This document shows, in pieces, positions 32,129 through 40,618 of a stretch of 64,000 nucleotides of DNA. Under the pieces are notes generated by a model, which ran no database searches, was not told where the DNA came from, and saw only the letters and a list, made by a program, of their open reading frames with translations. The stretch lies in contig NZ_JNKZ01000007.1 of the NCBI RefSeq assembly GCF_000702265.1, forward strand, positions 434,001 through 498,000, read 5' to 3'. Each line of letters opens with the position of its first letter. The stretch's first letter is position 1. A program made the position numbers and the translations under genes. Source of the DNA: Butyrivibrio sp. NC2002. GTDB lineage: Bacteria > Bacillota > Clostridia > Lachnospirales > Lachnospiraceae.

Positions 32129-33769
32129 ATGATAAGTGCAAATAACGTTACACTAAGAGTCGGCAAAAAGGCTCTGTTCGAAGATGTAAACATTAAATTC
32201 ACAGAAGGCAACTGTTACGGAATAATTGGTGCCAACGGTGCCGGAAAATCTACATTCCTTAAAATATTGTCCGGTCAGCTTGAGACGACCAACGGTGATG
32301 TAGTTATAACACCCGGTCAACGTCTTTCATTCCTTGAGCAGGACCACTTCAAATATGATGAATATACTGTTCTTGACACAGTAATCATGGGAAATGCCCG
32401 TCTTTATGAAATAATGAAGGAAAAAGATGCCATATACGCAAAGGAAGATTTTTCCGATGAAGACGGAATCAAGGCCAGTGAGCTTGAAGCTGAGTTCGCT
32501 GAAATGAACGGATGGGAAGCTGAATCCGATGCTGAGAGCCTTCTTAACGGCCTTGGTATTGAGACTGAGCTCCACTATAAGCAGATGAGCGAACTTGACG
32601 GTAATGAAAAGGTCAAAGTACTTCTTGCAAGAGCACTTTTCGGAAATCCTGACATCCTGCTTCTGGACGAGCCTACAAACCACTTGGATATGGATGCTAT
32701 CGCATGGCTTGAGGAATTCCTTATCAATTTTGAAAATACAGTTATCGTCGTATCCCATGACCGTTACTTCCTTAATAAAGTATGTACCTACATTGCGGAT
32801 ATCGATTACGGCAAGATCCAGCTCTATGCAGGTAACTATGACTTCTGGTACGAGTCATCACAGCTTATGATCCGCCAGATGAAGGAAGCAAACAAAAAGA
32901 AGGAAGAACAGATCAAAGAACTTAAAGAGTTCATTGCACGTTTCTCCGCTAACGCAAGTAAGAGTAAGCAGGCTACTTCCCGTAAGAAAGCCCTTGAAAA
33001 GATTGAGCTTGATACAATAAAGCCTTCATCAAGAAAATATCCTTATATCGATTTCAGACCTGAAAGAGAAATCGGTAACGAAGTACTGACTGTTGAAGGA
33101 TTAAGCAAAACTATCAACGGCGAAAAAGTACTCGATAATATTTCATTTGTTGTCCAGCATGATGACAAGATAGCTTTTGTAGGTGGTAACGAACTTGCTA
33201 AAACCACTCTCTTCCAGATCATATCCGGAGAGATGGAGCCCGACGAAGGTACCTACAAATGGGGCGTAACAACTTCACAAGCTTACTTCCCCAAGGACAA
33301 CACAAGTGAGTTCGATAATGACTATACAATTACCGAATGGCTCACAGGTTATTCAGAGATAAAGGATGTAACTTATGTCCGCGGTTTCCTCGGCAGAATG
33401 CTTTTTGCCGGTGAAGACGGAGTTAAAAAGGTAAAGGTATTATCCGGTGGCGAAAAGGTTCGCTGCATGCTTTCAAAGATGATGATAAGCGGTGCAAACT
33501 GCCTGATCTTCGATGAGCCTACGAACCACCTTGATATGGAATCGATCACTGCTCTGAACCAGGGTATGATCAAGTTCCCGGGCGTTGAGCTTTTCGCCTG
33601 CAGGGATCACCAGGTAGTACAGACAACAGCAAACAGAATAATGGAGATTCTTCCTGACGGTAGCCTTATCGATAAGCGTTCTACTTATGATGAATACTTA
33701 GAGAGCGACGCCATGGCAAGAAAACGTACAGTTTATAAGACCAACGAAGATGAAGAGGATGATGATTGA
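32129..33769 (+). CDS. ABC-F family ATPase (YkpA/YbiT-like)
   Basis: The product has 546 residues from the ATG at 32129 (GGAGGGA site). There are two ABC domains and no membrane segment. The first has IIGANGAGKSTFLKILSGQL, LDGNEKVKVLLARALF and LLLDEPTNHLDMD. A basic linker rich in Lys follows (KEANKKKEEQIKELKEFIAR). The second has VGGNELAKTTLFQIISGEME in place of a standard Walker A, which is usual for the YkpA branch, then LSGGEKVRCMLSKMM and LIFDEPTNHLDMESI. ABC-F proteins act on the ribosome in translation or antibiotic protection. The YkpA branch has no firmly known role. Neighbours give no hint. Confidence 0.9.
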   Translation: MISANNVTLRVGKKALFEDVNIKFTEGNCYGIIGANGAGKSTFLKILSGQLETTNGDVVITPGQRLSFLEQDHFKYDEYTVLDTVIMGNARLYEIMKEKDAIYAKEDFSDEDGIKASELEAEFAEMNGWEAESDAESLLNGLGIETELHYKQMSELDGNEKVKVLLARALFGNPDILLLDEPTNHLDMDAIAWLEEFLINFENTVIVVSHDRYFLNKVCTYIADIDYGKIQLYAGNYDFWYESSQLMIRQMKEANKKKEEQIKELKEFIARFSANASKSKQATSRKKALEKIELDTIKPSSRKYPYIDFRPEREIGNEVLTVEGLSKTINGEKVLDNISFVVQHDDKIAFVGGNELAKTTLFQIISGEMEPDEGTYKWGVTTSQAYFPKDNTSEFDNDYTITEWLTGYSEIKDVTYVRGFLGRMLFAGEDGVKKVKVLSGGEKVRCMLSKMMISGANCLIFDEPTNHLDMESITALNQGMIKFPGVELFACRDHQVVQTTANRIMEILPDGSLIDKRSTYDEYLESDAMARKRTVYKTNEDEEDDD

Positions 33770-33869
33770 TACTCTTCTGTCTTCAGAGATATTTCTCGGT
33801 TTTCAAATTAAAAGCCGATCAAATATATAACTAAAACATTTATGTGCACGCAAGCGAAAGGGAGGAATT

Positions 33870-34739
33870 ATGAAGGAATATAGTCCGGTAAAAGAAGGTA
33901 AAGTTAGAGAGATCTACGACATTGGCGAAAACCTTATCATGGTTGCAACAGACAGAATATCCGCCTTTGACGTAATCCTGAAAAACAAGGTAGAGAAAAA
34001 AGGAACCGTTTTAACTCAGATGTCCAAGTTTTGGTTTGACTATACAAAAGACATCGTGCCTAACCACATGGTAAGCGTTGATACGTCTGATATGCCTGAG
34101 TTCTTCAGACAGCCTCAGTTTACCGGCAACAGTATGCTTTGCAAAAAGCTTACTATGCTCCCTATCGAGTGCATTGTCAGAGGATATATTACAGGAAGTG
34201 GCTGGAACAGTTATAAAGAAAACGGAACTGTTTGCGGTATAACACTTCCGGAAGGACTTAAAGAATCCGATAAGCTTCCTGAACCCATCTACACTCCATC
34301 AACAAAAGCTGAAATCGGCGATCACGATGAAAATATCAGCTTTGAGCGTTCAGTAGAAGTTCTTGAAAGAGATTTCCCCGGACACGGACAGGAATATGCA
34401 GAAAAAATCCGAGACTACACTATCGCTCTTTATAAAAAGTGCGCTGACTATGCTCTTACTAAGGGAATCATCATTGCTGATACCAAGTTTGAGTTTGGTC
34501 TTAATGAAAATGGTGAGGTGGTTCTTGCAGACGAGATGCTTACTCCCGACAGCAGCCGTTTCTGGCCGGTTGAAGGCTATGAACCTGGTAAGTCACAGCC
34601 CTCTTTCGACAAACAGTTCGTAAGAGACTGGCTAAAAGCCAATCCTGACAGCGACTACAACCTTCCCGCAGACGTAATTGATAAAACTATTGAGAAATAT
34701 AAAGAAGCATATAAACTGCTCACAGATAAAGAAATTTAA
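33870..34739 (+). CDS. purC: Phosphoribosylaminoimidazole-succinocarboxamide synthase
   Basis: The product has 289 residues and performs the ATP-dependent joining of aspartate to CAIR in purine synthesis. The long form of the enzyme is indicated by [60 protein letters not shown] and [20 protein letters not shown], which include the SAICAR synthetase signatures. [15 protein letters not shown] is the second signature. A GGGAGG site lies just upstream. It is not in a pur operon here; it stands alone with its own strong terminator. Confidence 0.96.
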   Translation: MKEYSPVKEGKVREIYDIGENLIMVATDRISAFDVILKNKVEKKGTVLTQMSKFWFDYTKDIVPNHMVSVDTSDMPEFFRQPQFTGNSMLCKKLTMLPIECIVRGYITGSGWNSYKENGTVCGITLPEGLKESDKLPEPIYTPSTKAEIGDHDENISFERSVEVLERDFPGHGQEYAEKIRDYTIALYKKCADYALTKGIIIADTKFEFGLNENGEVVLADEMLTPDSSRFWPVEGYEPGKSQPSFDKQFVRDWLKANPDSDYNLPADVIDKTIEKYKEAYKLLTDKEI

Positions 34740-34746
34740 AAGTAAT

Positions 34747-34795
34747 GGGGCTGTCGCTTTAGATGATTAAATCATCATCTTAGTGTGACAGCCCC
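34747..34795 (+). terminator. Terminator of purC
   Basis: GGGGCTGTC pairs with GACAGCCCC, and the inner part (AGATGATT/AATCATCAT-like) extends the stem. It lies seven bases after the purC stop. The T-run is short, so efficiency may be modest. Confidence 0.65.
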
Positions 34796-34860
34796 CTAAC
34801 TTAACAATGATCAATCGAAAACCTTTTCTTTCATCAATTCATTGTTTCTAAAACACGACT

Positions 34861-35694
34861 CTACATAAGCAGCCCAAGATACCAGTTTGTAATACTTTCT
34901 GAAAAGATCAAAAGCAAATATCCAGAAAACGCTATGGCCGGGCCAAAGGGAAATGCCTTTGAAGCATCCGGGGTAAGCAATCGCCTGATTGCTGCAAATA
35001 AAAGTCCGCTGATGCAGGAAAAAATGATAAGCTCATAGCTTCCGGCATATCCAAGGTAAAGTGCCAGCATTGCAAAGAGTTTAATATCTCCGCCGCCCAG
35101 TGCTTCCTTTTTAAGTAACTTCTCCATTGCCATAGTCAGAAGAAGCATAATGGCGAGCATCAAAATTCCTGCCAGAAGATGATGACCAATCCATAAGAGC
35201 GATGCCTTTGTAAAGACGCCTTCTCCTGACATGAAAGGTGCTGTCACAATCCAGGTGATGATTCCTGCAAGGATGCATCCATCCGGAATTTCAAAGGTCT
35301 CAAGATCTGTAAGCGCTATTATAAATAGAATTCCAGAAAGAAAAAGATTTCTGAAAAACAATATTAATGTAGGAACGTCCACAGTGAACGCAAGTCTAAA
35401 AGAAGGCTCTAACACTGCAAGGTACATTGACAGTGTTATTATGCCAAAAGAAAGCTCAGTAAGTGGATATCTGGGTGATATTTTTTCTTTGCAATATCTA
35501 CATTTTCCCTTTGTAAGAAGATAGCTGACTACAGGAATCAGATCTATTGCAGCAAGGTCGTGGCCGCAGTACATGCAGTGACTCTTACCTTTTACAAAAT
35601 CTTCTTTCCTGCAAATTCGAATCGCAGTGCAATTAAGAAACGAACCGAATATAAGTCCAAAGATGAAGACTATTGTTCTGAAATAAGCATACAT
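34861..35694 (-). CDS. Prepilin peptidase (A24 family)
   Basis: The product has 277 residues. It cuts and N-methylates type IV pilin-like precursors at the membrane. FGLIFGSFLNCTAIRICRKE is the typical start. The zinc-type cytoplasmic domain has Cys40, Cys43, Cys65 and Cys68 in two CxxC pairs (CMYCGHDL, CRYCKEKISPRYPLTEL). The two catalytic aspartates lie in ALTDLETFEIPDG and GGGDIKLFAMLALYLG, the GxGD motif. About seven further membrane helices are present. The full bifunctional form is kept. No pilin genes are seen nearby. Confidence 0.93.
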   Translation of the reverse strand: MYAYFRTIVFIFGLIFGSFLNCTAIRICRKEDFVKGKSHCMYCGHDLAAIDLIPVVSYLLTKGKCRYCKEKISPRYPLTELSFGIITLSMYLAVLEPSFRLAFTVDVPTLILFFRNLFLSGILFIIALTDLETFEIPDGCILAGIITWIVTAPFMSGEGVFTKASLLWIGHHLLAGILMLAIMLLLTMAMEKLLKKEALGGGDIKLFAMLALYLGYAGSYELIIFSCISGLLFAAIRRLLTPDASKAFPFGPAIAFSGYLLLIFSESITNWYLGLLM

Positions 35695-35794
35695 TTTGTG
35701 TCATCCCCCGCATATTAAATGTTGCTTATTCTATATTAACTCAAAAGATTTTTGCGCACAATCCAACAGTTAGGAGTCTATTTTTTATTATTTT

Positions 35795-36157
35795 ATGTCC
35801 GGGACTTCTGTGATAGAATTAAATCAAACAAAGCTTGCCACTTGGAAAGATAAGTTCTACCATTTAGATAAATGGGCAAAGCTCTTCACAGCTACTACAT
35901 GGGAGGAAGTCAAAATGATTGTAAAAGATAATGAATACCTTGAATCCCTCGCAGAAGCAGTACATATGATTAATCTTGATCCATATACAGCAAGAATGCT
36001 TCAAGAGCGCGAAGAAATCATCTGTTACAACAAAGCTCGCGAAAAACGTCTTGCTGAACAGGAAGCCCAGCTTGCTGAAAAAGATGCTCAGATTTCTGAA
36101 CAGGCTGCTGAAATTGAACGCCTTAAAAAGCTTCTTGAGGAAAAGAACAGCAAGTAA
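35795..36157 (+). pseudogene. Rpn-type (PDDEXK_2) nuclease/transposase, C-terminal fragment
   Basis: The frame reads VIELNQTKLA, DKWAKLFTATTWEEVKMI and then a long charged coiled coil (EKDAQISEQAAEIERLKKLL). The W-A-K-L-F-x-A-(T/K)-x-x-E-E pattern and the following segment are typical of the C-terminal half of Rpn family recombination-promoting nucleases, about 250-300 residues long. The PD-(D/E)xK catalytic half is missing and no ribosome site precedes the ATG, so this is a 5'-truncated relic. A related fragment lies at 38779 and both end with nearly the same terminator. Confidence 0.7.
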
Positions 36158-36176
36158 TTCATCTGAATTTATCCCC

Positions 36177-36210
36177 GGGATTTCACTTTAGTGAAATCCC
36201 GATTTTTCTT
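36177..36210 (+). terminator. Terminator of the first Rpn relic
   Basis: GGGATTTCAC pairs perfectly with GTGAAATCCC around TTTA, followed by TTTTTCTTT. The same stem is found at 39307 behind the second relic. Confidence 0.85.
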
Positions 36211-36342
36211 TGTTATAAGCCATTCTGCTAAAATTCCTGCTCTATTTCATATTCCGGTCACTTATTTTGTTCTCAAGGTGCAAAATACAATAACTACAAT
36301 AATATCTTCTGCGAAGGCTTTTTTGTGCCCTCGCACTTTTAA

Positions 36343-36585
36343 TTAAACTAATCCATTCTCAGTTACCATCGTATCGTAGTCAGTATAGAATGTTCTTGTC
36401 GGCTTGTAATAATAGAGTATTGAACCATCTATAATCAGTTTTATTACCTTTCCATCAAACAATACTTCTTTATCCGTAACTCCTGTAAAGTATCCAGGCG
36501 TAGCTGAAGCCGGTCCTCCATCAATGCGAGCATATTCTGTACCTATAGAAGTAACGGTAACTGTATCAACATACGTAAGTGATAC
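36343..36585 (-). pseudogene. C-terminal fragment of an unidentified protein
   Basis: An 80-codon minus-strand frame without a start codon reads YVDTVTVTSIGTEYARIDGG, then ATPGYFTGVTDKEVLF, LIIDGSILYYYKPTRTF and ends ...TENGLV. It looks like beta-rich extracellular protein. The frame is closed on its 5' side by a stop exactly where the plus-strand fragment at 36583 begins, so the join at about 36585 is a deletion or recombination scar. It could be the tail of the secreted protein whose signal peptide lies at 39313-39492, but this is a guess. Confidence 0.5.
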
Positions 36586-36738
36586 TCAGACTATCCTGAT
36601 TGCAACATCGTAACCATCGACTACGATCCCGGTGCCAGCGAAGTTAACCAGCTTAACAGAATTAAGCTCATGCTCTCTACCGCCCACCAAAAAGCATCAG
36701 TAGAATACGAACAGGCTGAGAATAAAGCAATTTCATAA
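36583..36738 (+). pseudogene. C-terminal fragment of a 2-hydroxyacyl-CoA dehydratase-activator type protein
   Basis: The plus frame reads YSDYPDCNIVTIDYDPGASE, VNQLNRIKLMLSTAHQKA and ends ...ENKAIS. The DYDPGASEVNQLNRIKLML segment recalls the C-terminus of the large acyl-CoA dehydratase activase/HgdB-like proteins common in clostridia. There is no start codon; the frame is cut at a scar at about 36583. A perfect terminator hairpin follows, so the true 3' end of the old gene is kept. Confidence 0.6.
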
Positions 36739-36747
36739 TAAAATGAA

Positions 36748-36776
36748 GGAGGTGGTATTACCACCTCCTATTTTTT
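36748..36776 (+). terminator. Terminator of the activator-like fragment
   Basis: GGAGGTGGTA pairs perfectly with TACCACCTCC, followed by TATTTTTT. Confidence 0.85.
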
Positions 36777-36802
36777 ACAAAATCTCCAACTATTCTGTAT
36801 AT

Positions 36803-38374
36803 CTATTCGCACACTTTCCAGTCAGATAACATCCTCTTTTCAGAATTAAAAGCTACACCAATCTTAAATAATTTTCTAGGATCTGCTTTAAACGGAAGTG
36901 CATACCCGTTATCCTCAATTTGCTTAAGAGCTGAATCAGCAGAATCATCCCTTTTGAATTCAAAAATATAAATATACTTTGCTGATTCCAGAACGCAGTC
37001 TATACGTCCATTAAACGTATGCATCTCACATATGGCATATTGCCCCAATAATGTAAATACAAGATAGATTACCGCTTGGAAATAATGTTCAAATGGATCC
37101 GAATCCAGCGTATATGTAATATTAGCAAATAGACCGGTCAGGACATTTTTAATATTATCAAGATCGCCATTTTTCACATAACGGCGAAGTGTAAATATGT
37201 CGAGCCCTGATCCTGAGCCACAATTTCTGACGTATTCCGGCATCAAGCTCTGCATAAAGCCATATTTAACTTCTTCGTTTGGAAATGACAACGTATATTC
37301 CCTGTCAGTGCGATCAAAATCCGCTATAGTCAAATATCCTGTCTGATAAAGAAGCGGAACTATATCTAATGTATCTCCGGTATAGTCCTTAAGCACAGAT
37401 TCATTAGTATAAATAGTTCGGTCTGTAAATTTCCTTAAATCGAAATTACTTTCCTTAATGTTTTTTATCAGAAATGTAGGTGTACCTGTCTCAAACCAGT
37501 AGGCGCCAAAATCCTTTGAAAACAATGCAGATAACACACTGTACGGATTATAAACGCCCTCTCCAGTCTGATGAAAATGATAACCATCATAATACTTCTT
37601 TAGGGCAGCAAGGCATTCATCTTCTGTCATCTCCTGCTTATCTGCAAGAACTTTTATCTCAGGTTCAAAACTTTCTCTTATTTCTTTCTCCGTAAGTCCG
37701 CAAAGTGCCGCATAATCCTCATCCAAAGAAATATCTCTTAGTTGATTTAAATCGCTAAAGATACTAACCTTATGAAACTTAGATACCCCCGTGATAAATA
37801 TAAACTGTATATATTCATCACAGCTCTTAAGATTACTGAAAAATCCTTTGAAAACACTTTTATTATGTTCCTGTATATCTATATTATCTACAACATCAAG
37901 AAGTGGTTTATCGTATTCATCAACAAGTACAACACAGCGAAGTCCGGTAGATTCATTAGCTGTTTTCAAAAGATTCACAAATCTTTCAGACAGAGAGTTT
38001 TCTTTCTTTTCAACGTGATAATAATCTTCCAGTCCTTGAAGAATAAAAGAAAGCTTTTTTTCTAAAGCACCTTCTTCGTTATAATTTGTTCCGTTAAAAT
38101 CAAAGTAAAATACCGGATATTCTTTCCATGCATCTGAATTATCTGCTTCTAGTTTTTCAATAGTAAGCCCATGGAATAATTCTTTTTTACCTTCCCAGTA
38201 TGCTTTCATAGTACTTAAAAGCAGACTTTTTCCAAATCGCCTCGGTCTGCTCAGGAAATAAGGTACATTGTTATGTACCAGTCTGTATATAAATTCTGTT
38301 TTGTCCACATATAGAAAATTATCTGTTCTTAACTTAACGAATCCCTGTATTCCTACCGGAAGTTTTCTTTCCAT
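36803..38374 (-). CDS. AAA-ATPase_like/PD-(D/E)XK nuclease protein (DUF1703 type)
   Basis: The product has 523 residues. The N-terminal ATPase shows LPVGIQGFVKLRTDNFLYVD, KTEFIYRL, the Walker A variant SRPRRFGKSLLLSTM and the Walker B-like LRCVVLVDEYDKPLLD. The C-terminal nuclease-like domain shows RIDCVLESAKYIYIFEFKRD with the D-x(n)-E-x-K pattern, then ALKQIEDNGYALPF. Full length for this large, multi-copy family in anaerobic Firmicutes and Bacteroidetes. Role is not established; defence or a selfish-element function is often suggested. It is flanked by two Rpn nuclease relics and other fragments, in a region of repeated insertion and decay. Confidence 0.88.
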   Translation of the reverse strand: MERKLPVGIQGFVKLRTDNFLYVDKTEFIYRLVHNNVPYFLSRPRRFGKSLLLSTMKAYWEGKKELFHGLTIEKLEADNSDAWKEYPVFYFDFNGTNYNEEGALEKKLSFILQGLEDYYHVEKKENSLSERFVNLLKTANESTGLRCVVLVDEYDKPLLDVVDNIDIQEHNKSVFKGFFSNLKSCDEYIQFIFITGVSKFHKVSIFSDLNQLRDISLDEDYAALCGLTEKEIRESFEPEIKVLADKQEMTEDECLAALKKYYDGYHFHQTGEGVYNPYSVLSALFSKDFGAYWFETGTPTFLIKNIKESNFDLRKFTDRTIYTNESVLKDYTGDTLDIVPLLYQTGYLTIADFDRTDREYTLSFPNEEVKYGFMQSLMPEYVRNCGSGSGLDIFTLRRYVKNGDLDNIKNVLTGLFANITYTLDSDPFEHYFQAVIYLVFTLLGQYAICEMHTFNGRIDCVLESAKYIYIFEFKRDDSADSALKQIEDNGYALPFKADPRKLFKIGVAFNSEKRMLSDWKVCE

Positions 38375-38427
38375 GGTAGATTCCTCCCAAGCATCTTTTC
38401 ATATAAAGATTATACATTCTAATAATT

Positions 38428-38808
38428 TCAGCGGCAATATTTCATCAAATTCAATTTTATAGCATTTTCATTAGTTGGTATTATTTTCTCATATTTCCTA
38501 ATCTTATTTAGTAGTTCTTCTTTTTCATTTTTTAAATTTTCAATGTCGCATTTATATTTGTGTATCAATTTCTTATGTGTTGGGACATCTTTCAATATTG
38601 ATTCATCAATTTCATCTAGTAACTTAGAGCTTGCTTTACCAACTATAGAATCAATCCTACTTTTGCTAACCCAACGATAACTTTTACTTTGAACACCAGT
38701 ATTAGTATAAAAACCATCTGATGTATTGGCATCAATAACGTCCGAGAATCCCCTTCCATATTTCTTACTAGTGTCGACGATGGCTACACATATAGTGACA
38801 ACTTCATC
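38428..38808 (-). pseudogene. 5'-truncated gene fragment with basic coiled-coil C-terminus
   Basis: A 126-codon open minus frame without ATG, GTG or TTG near its 5' end reads KKYGRGFSDVIDANTSDGFY, then SYRWVSKSRIDSIVGKASSK, KDVPTHKKLIHKYKCDIENL and LKNEKEELLNKIRKYEKII, and ends ...KLNLMKYCR. The AT-rich codon use differs from most neighbours. The C-terminal part is a predicted coiled coil. The 5' end overlaps the start of the plus-strand Rpn fragment, so the breakpoint lies near 38780-38808. I do not recognise the family; a plasmid- or integrase-associated DNA-binding protein is one thought. Confidence 0.45.
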
Positions 38809-39282
38809 CTAAAAGTAGTAGAATTAAATCAAGCAGACAATGCATCACCTGAAGATATCAAATACGGAGTCGATCGCTGGGCCAGATTATTCAAAGCAAC
38901 CAGCAGAGAGGAGCTATTCATGATTGCACAAGATAATATATCCATGACCGAAGCTGCCAACACTGCTAAGCTTATGTATGAGGATGAACGCATCCGCGAG
39001 GCTATCATCTTGGAAGAGGAACGTCAGGCTGCTATTCGTCGGTATGAAAACAAAATTGAAACGTTATCTGCTGAAAACGATACATTAACCTCTGAAAATG
39101 AGCGTTTAAGGCGCGAACTCTATAACAAAAAGGTCAGCCGTTTAGAGAAAAGTATCGAAGATAAAAATGCCAAAATTGCGTCTCTTACTGATACTGTTAC
39201 TTCTCAATCTGATAAGATTGCTTCTCAAACCGATGAGATTGAGCGTCTTAAGAAGGAACTCGAAGAAGCCAAAAGGAAATAA
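38779..39282 (+). pseudogene. Second Rpn-type nuclease/transposase C-terminal fragment
   Basis: The plus frame is open from about 38779 without a proper start: FILKVVELNQADNASPEDIK, then YGVDRWARLFKATSREELFM, then a long coiled coil with heptads (KIASLTDTVTSQSDKIASQT, DEIERLKKELEEAKRK). It matches the same region of Rpn proteins as the relic at 35795. An ATG at 38920 could give a 120-residue product but has only a GAGGAG twelve bases upstream inside the old frame. The catalytic half is lost. Confidence 0.65.
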
Positions 39283-39306
39283 TCTTTTTATCAGTACTTC
39301 AATTCC

Positions 39307-39336
39307 GGGATTTCACATCTGTGAAATCCCGTTTTT
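39307..39336 (+). terminator. Terminator of the second Rpn relic
   Basis: GGGATTTCAC pairs perfectly with GTGAAATCCC around ATCT, followed by GTTTTTCTG. The stem is identical to that at 36177. Confidence 0.85.
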
Positions 39337-39492
39337 CTGTTCTAACCCCTTTCTTCTAACCATTATATATAATTGAGGTGCTGTCCCAGCCTTTACATCC
39401 ATTCCCGGGTATATCATAACGCACAGTATGATAACTGATGTAATTACAGCCATCATTCTACTCACATTCAAATATTTACTACTCCTACTCAT
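39313..39492 (-). pseudogene. N-terminal fragment of a secreted protein
   Basis: A perfect AGGAGG site precedes an ATG at 39492. The frame reads MSRSSKYLNVSRMMAVITSV, IILCVMIYPGMDVKAGTAPQ: a clear signal peptide with a probable cut after VKA. It ends after 59 residues inside the Rpn terminator hairpin, so the frame appears to run out of its own gene into foreign DNA. It is probably the 5' stub of a secreted protein cut by the event that placed the Rpn relic; a genuine short secreted peptide is less likely. Confidence 0.55.
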
Positions 39493-39625
39493 CTAAAAAA
39501 CCTCCTCATTAAAGAAATTATGAATTCATTTTCTGAAATTCATTTTCTGAAACTCATTTTGGAATCTCATATCTATGTTAGAATTTATGCAGCTTCAGAA
39601 ATAGGTTCATATTTGTGACAAACTG

Positions 39626-39654
39626 AAAAAAAGAGCGCATCTGCGCCCTTTTCC
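39626..39654 (-). terminator. Terminator of the HAD phosphatase gene
   Basis: On the minus strand GGGCGCA pairs with TGCGCTC around GA, followed by a run of seven T. It lies about 80 bases after the stop. The rest of 39493-39733 shows nothing else. Confidence 0.8.
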
Positions 39655-39733
39655 CGTTTCTAAAACTTTTATAAAATTGGATTTTTCTTTTTGGCATATT
39701 CCCCTCCGACAAAGCCCCTAAAAATCATCATTA

Positions 39734-40537
39734 TTAATCTTTATTTATTATAGCAACAAGACCATCATGGTTGTTGTCATACTCTGTAATAACATCCGCA
39801 GACTTTTTTACCATATCTGTGCCGTTAATCATGGCAACTCCTAAACCTGCAGCCTGAATCATGGAAATGTCATTTTCTTCATCCCCTGCAGCTATAGTAT
39901 TTTCTATAGGGATATTCAGGTGCTTAGCAAGACGCTTTACAGCGCTGCCCTTTCCTGCCTCGCTGTTAAAGATTTCCAGATAATACGGATTTGAGAAAAG
40001 TAGAGTAAGCCTATCTCCTGCAATATCTTCAACAGCCTTCTTGAATTTTTCAATCCTTTCTCTGTCCTTTAGCTCTATTCCTATTATTTTGCAGGGAACA
40101 TCGCTTAATGCAGAGCATATATCATCAGTAACTATATATGGTGTATGTATAACTCTCCTGTAATAGGCAAGTTCTTCATCTTCAGCCGGTGTTATCAGGT
40201 TATCATCATTATAAGTATGGCAATGTATCCCGTATTCTTTTGCCAGATTAAAGATAGCAGGCACAAGATCCATCGGCACTCCGGTTCTGTATACATCTTT
40301 ACCCAAATCGCAGTCATATATTTCAGAACCATTAAAGCCTATAAGATATGTGCCCTTAAAAAACAAATTGTTTTCTTTCTGAACTGCTTTTGCACTATCA
40401 AGCGCTCTTCCGGTATTAATGGCAAAATAGTTTCCCGCATCGGTAAAAGCAGTAAGTGCCTCCATTGTTTTAGGGGAAACCTTCTTTTCGTCAGTTAAAA
40501 GTGTCCCATCCAAATCTGTAAAAAAAATCTTTTTCAT
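39734..40537 (-). CDS. HAD superfamily hydrolase, Cof type (sugar phosphatase-like)
   Basis: The product has 267 residues. Motif I is FFTDLDGTLL with nucleophile Asp8, motif II is FAINTGRAL, motif III Lys lies around SEAGKGSAVKRLAKHL, and motif IV is AAGDEENDISMI. A C2-type cap lies between, as in Cof/YidA phosphatases that act on sugar phosphates, FMN or PLP. Substrate cannot be read. It starts 81 bases after the PHP gene on the same strand, so the two may share a transcript. Confidence 0.92.
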   Translation of the reverse strand: MKKIFFTDLDGTLLTDEKKVSPKTMEALTAFTDAGNYFAINTGRALDSAKAVQKENNLFFKGTYLIGFNGSEIYDCDLGKDVYRTGVPMDLVPAIFNLAKEYGIHCHTYNDDNLITPAEDEELAYYRRVIHTPYIVTDDICSALSDVPCKIIGIELKDRERIEKFKKAVEDIAGDRLTLLFSNPYYLEIFNSEAGKGSAVKRLAKHLNIPIENTIAAGDEENDISMIQAAGLGVAMINGTDMVKKSADVITEYDNNHDGLVAIINKD

Positions 40538-40618
40538 TAACTATCTCCATTTTTATAGCATTTACTGCAATTGATAAATTATCTTAAAGCGCAAATCTGC
40601 ACTACATCTATAACAACT

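Noticed and set aside
33060-33300. Degenerate Walker A (GGNELAKTT) in the second ABC domain of the ABC-F protein as a possible novelty
   Set aside because: This variant is usual in the YkpA branch of ABC-F proteins as far as I recall, so it is a family trait rather than a defect.
33770-33869. Purine riboswitch before purC
   Set aside because: The 100-base gap lacks the conserved three-way junction and loop sequences; only a weak hairpin-like stretch after the ABC-F gene is present.
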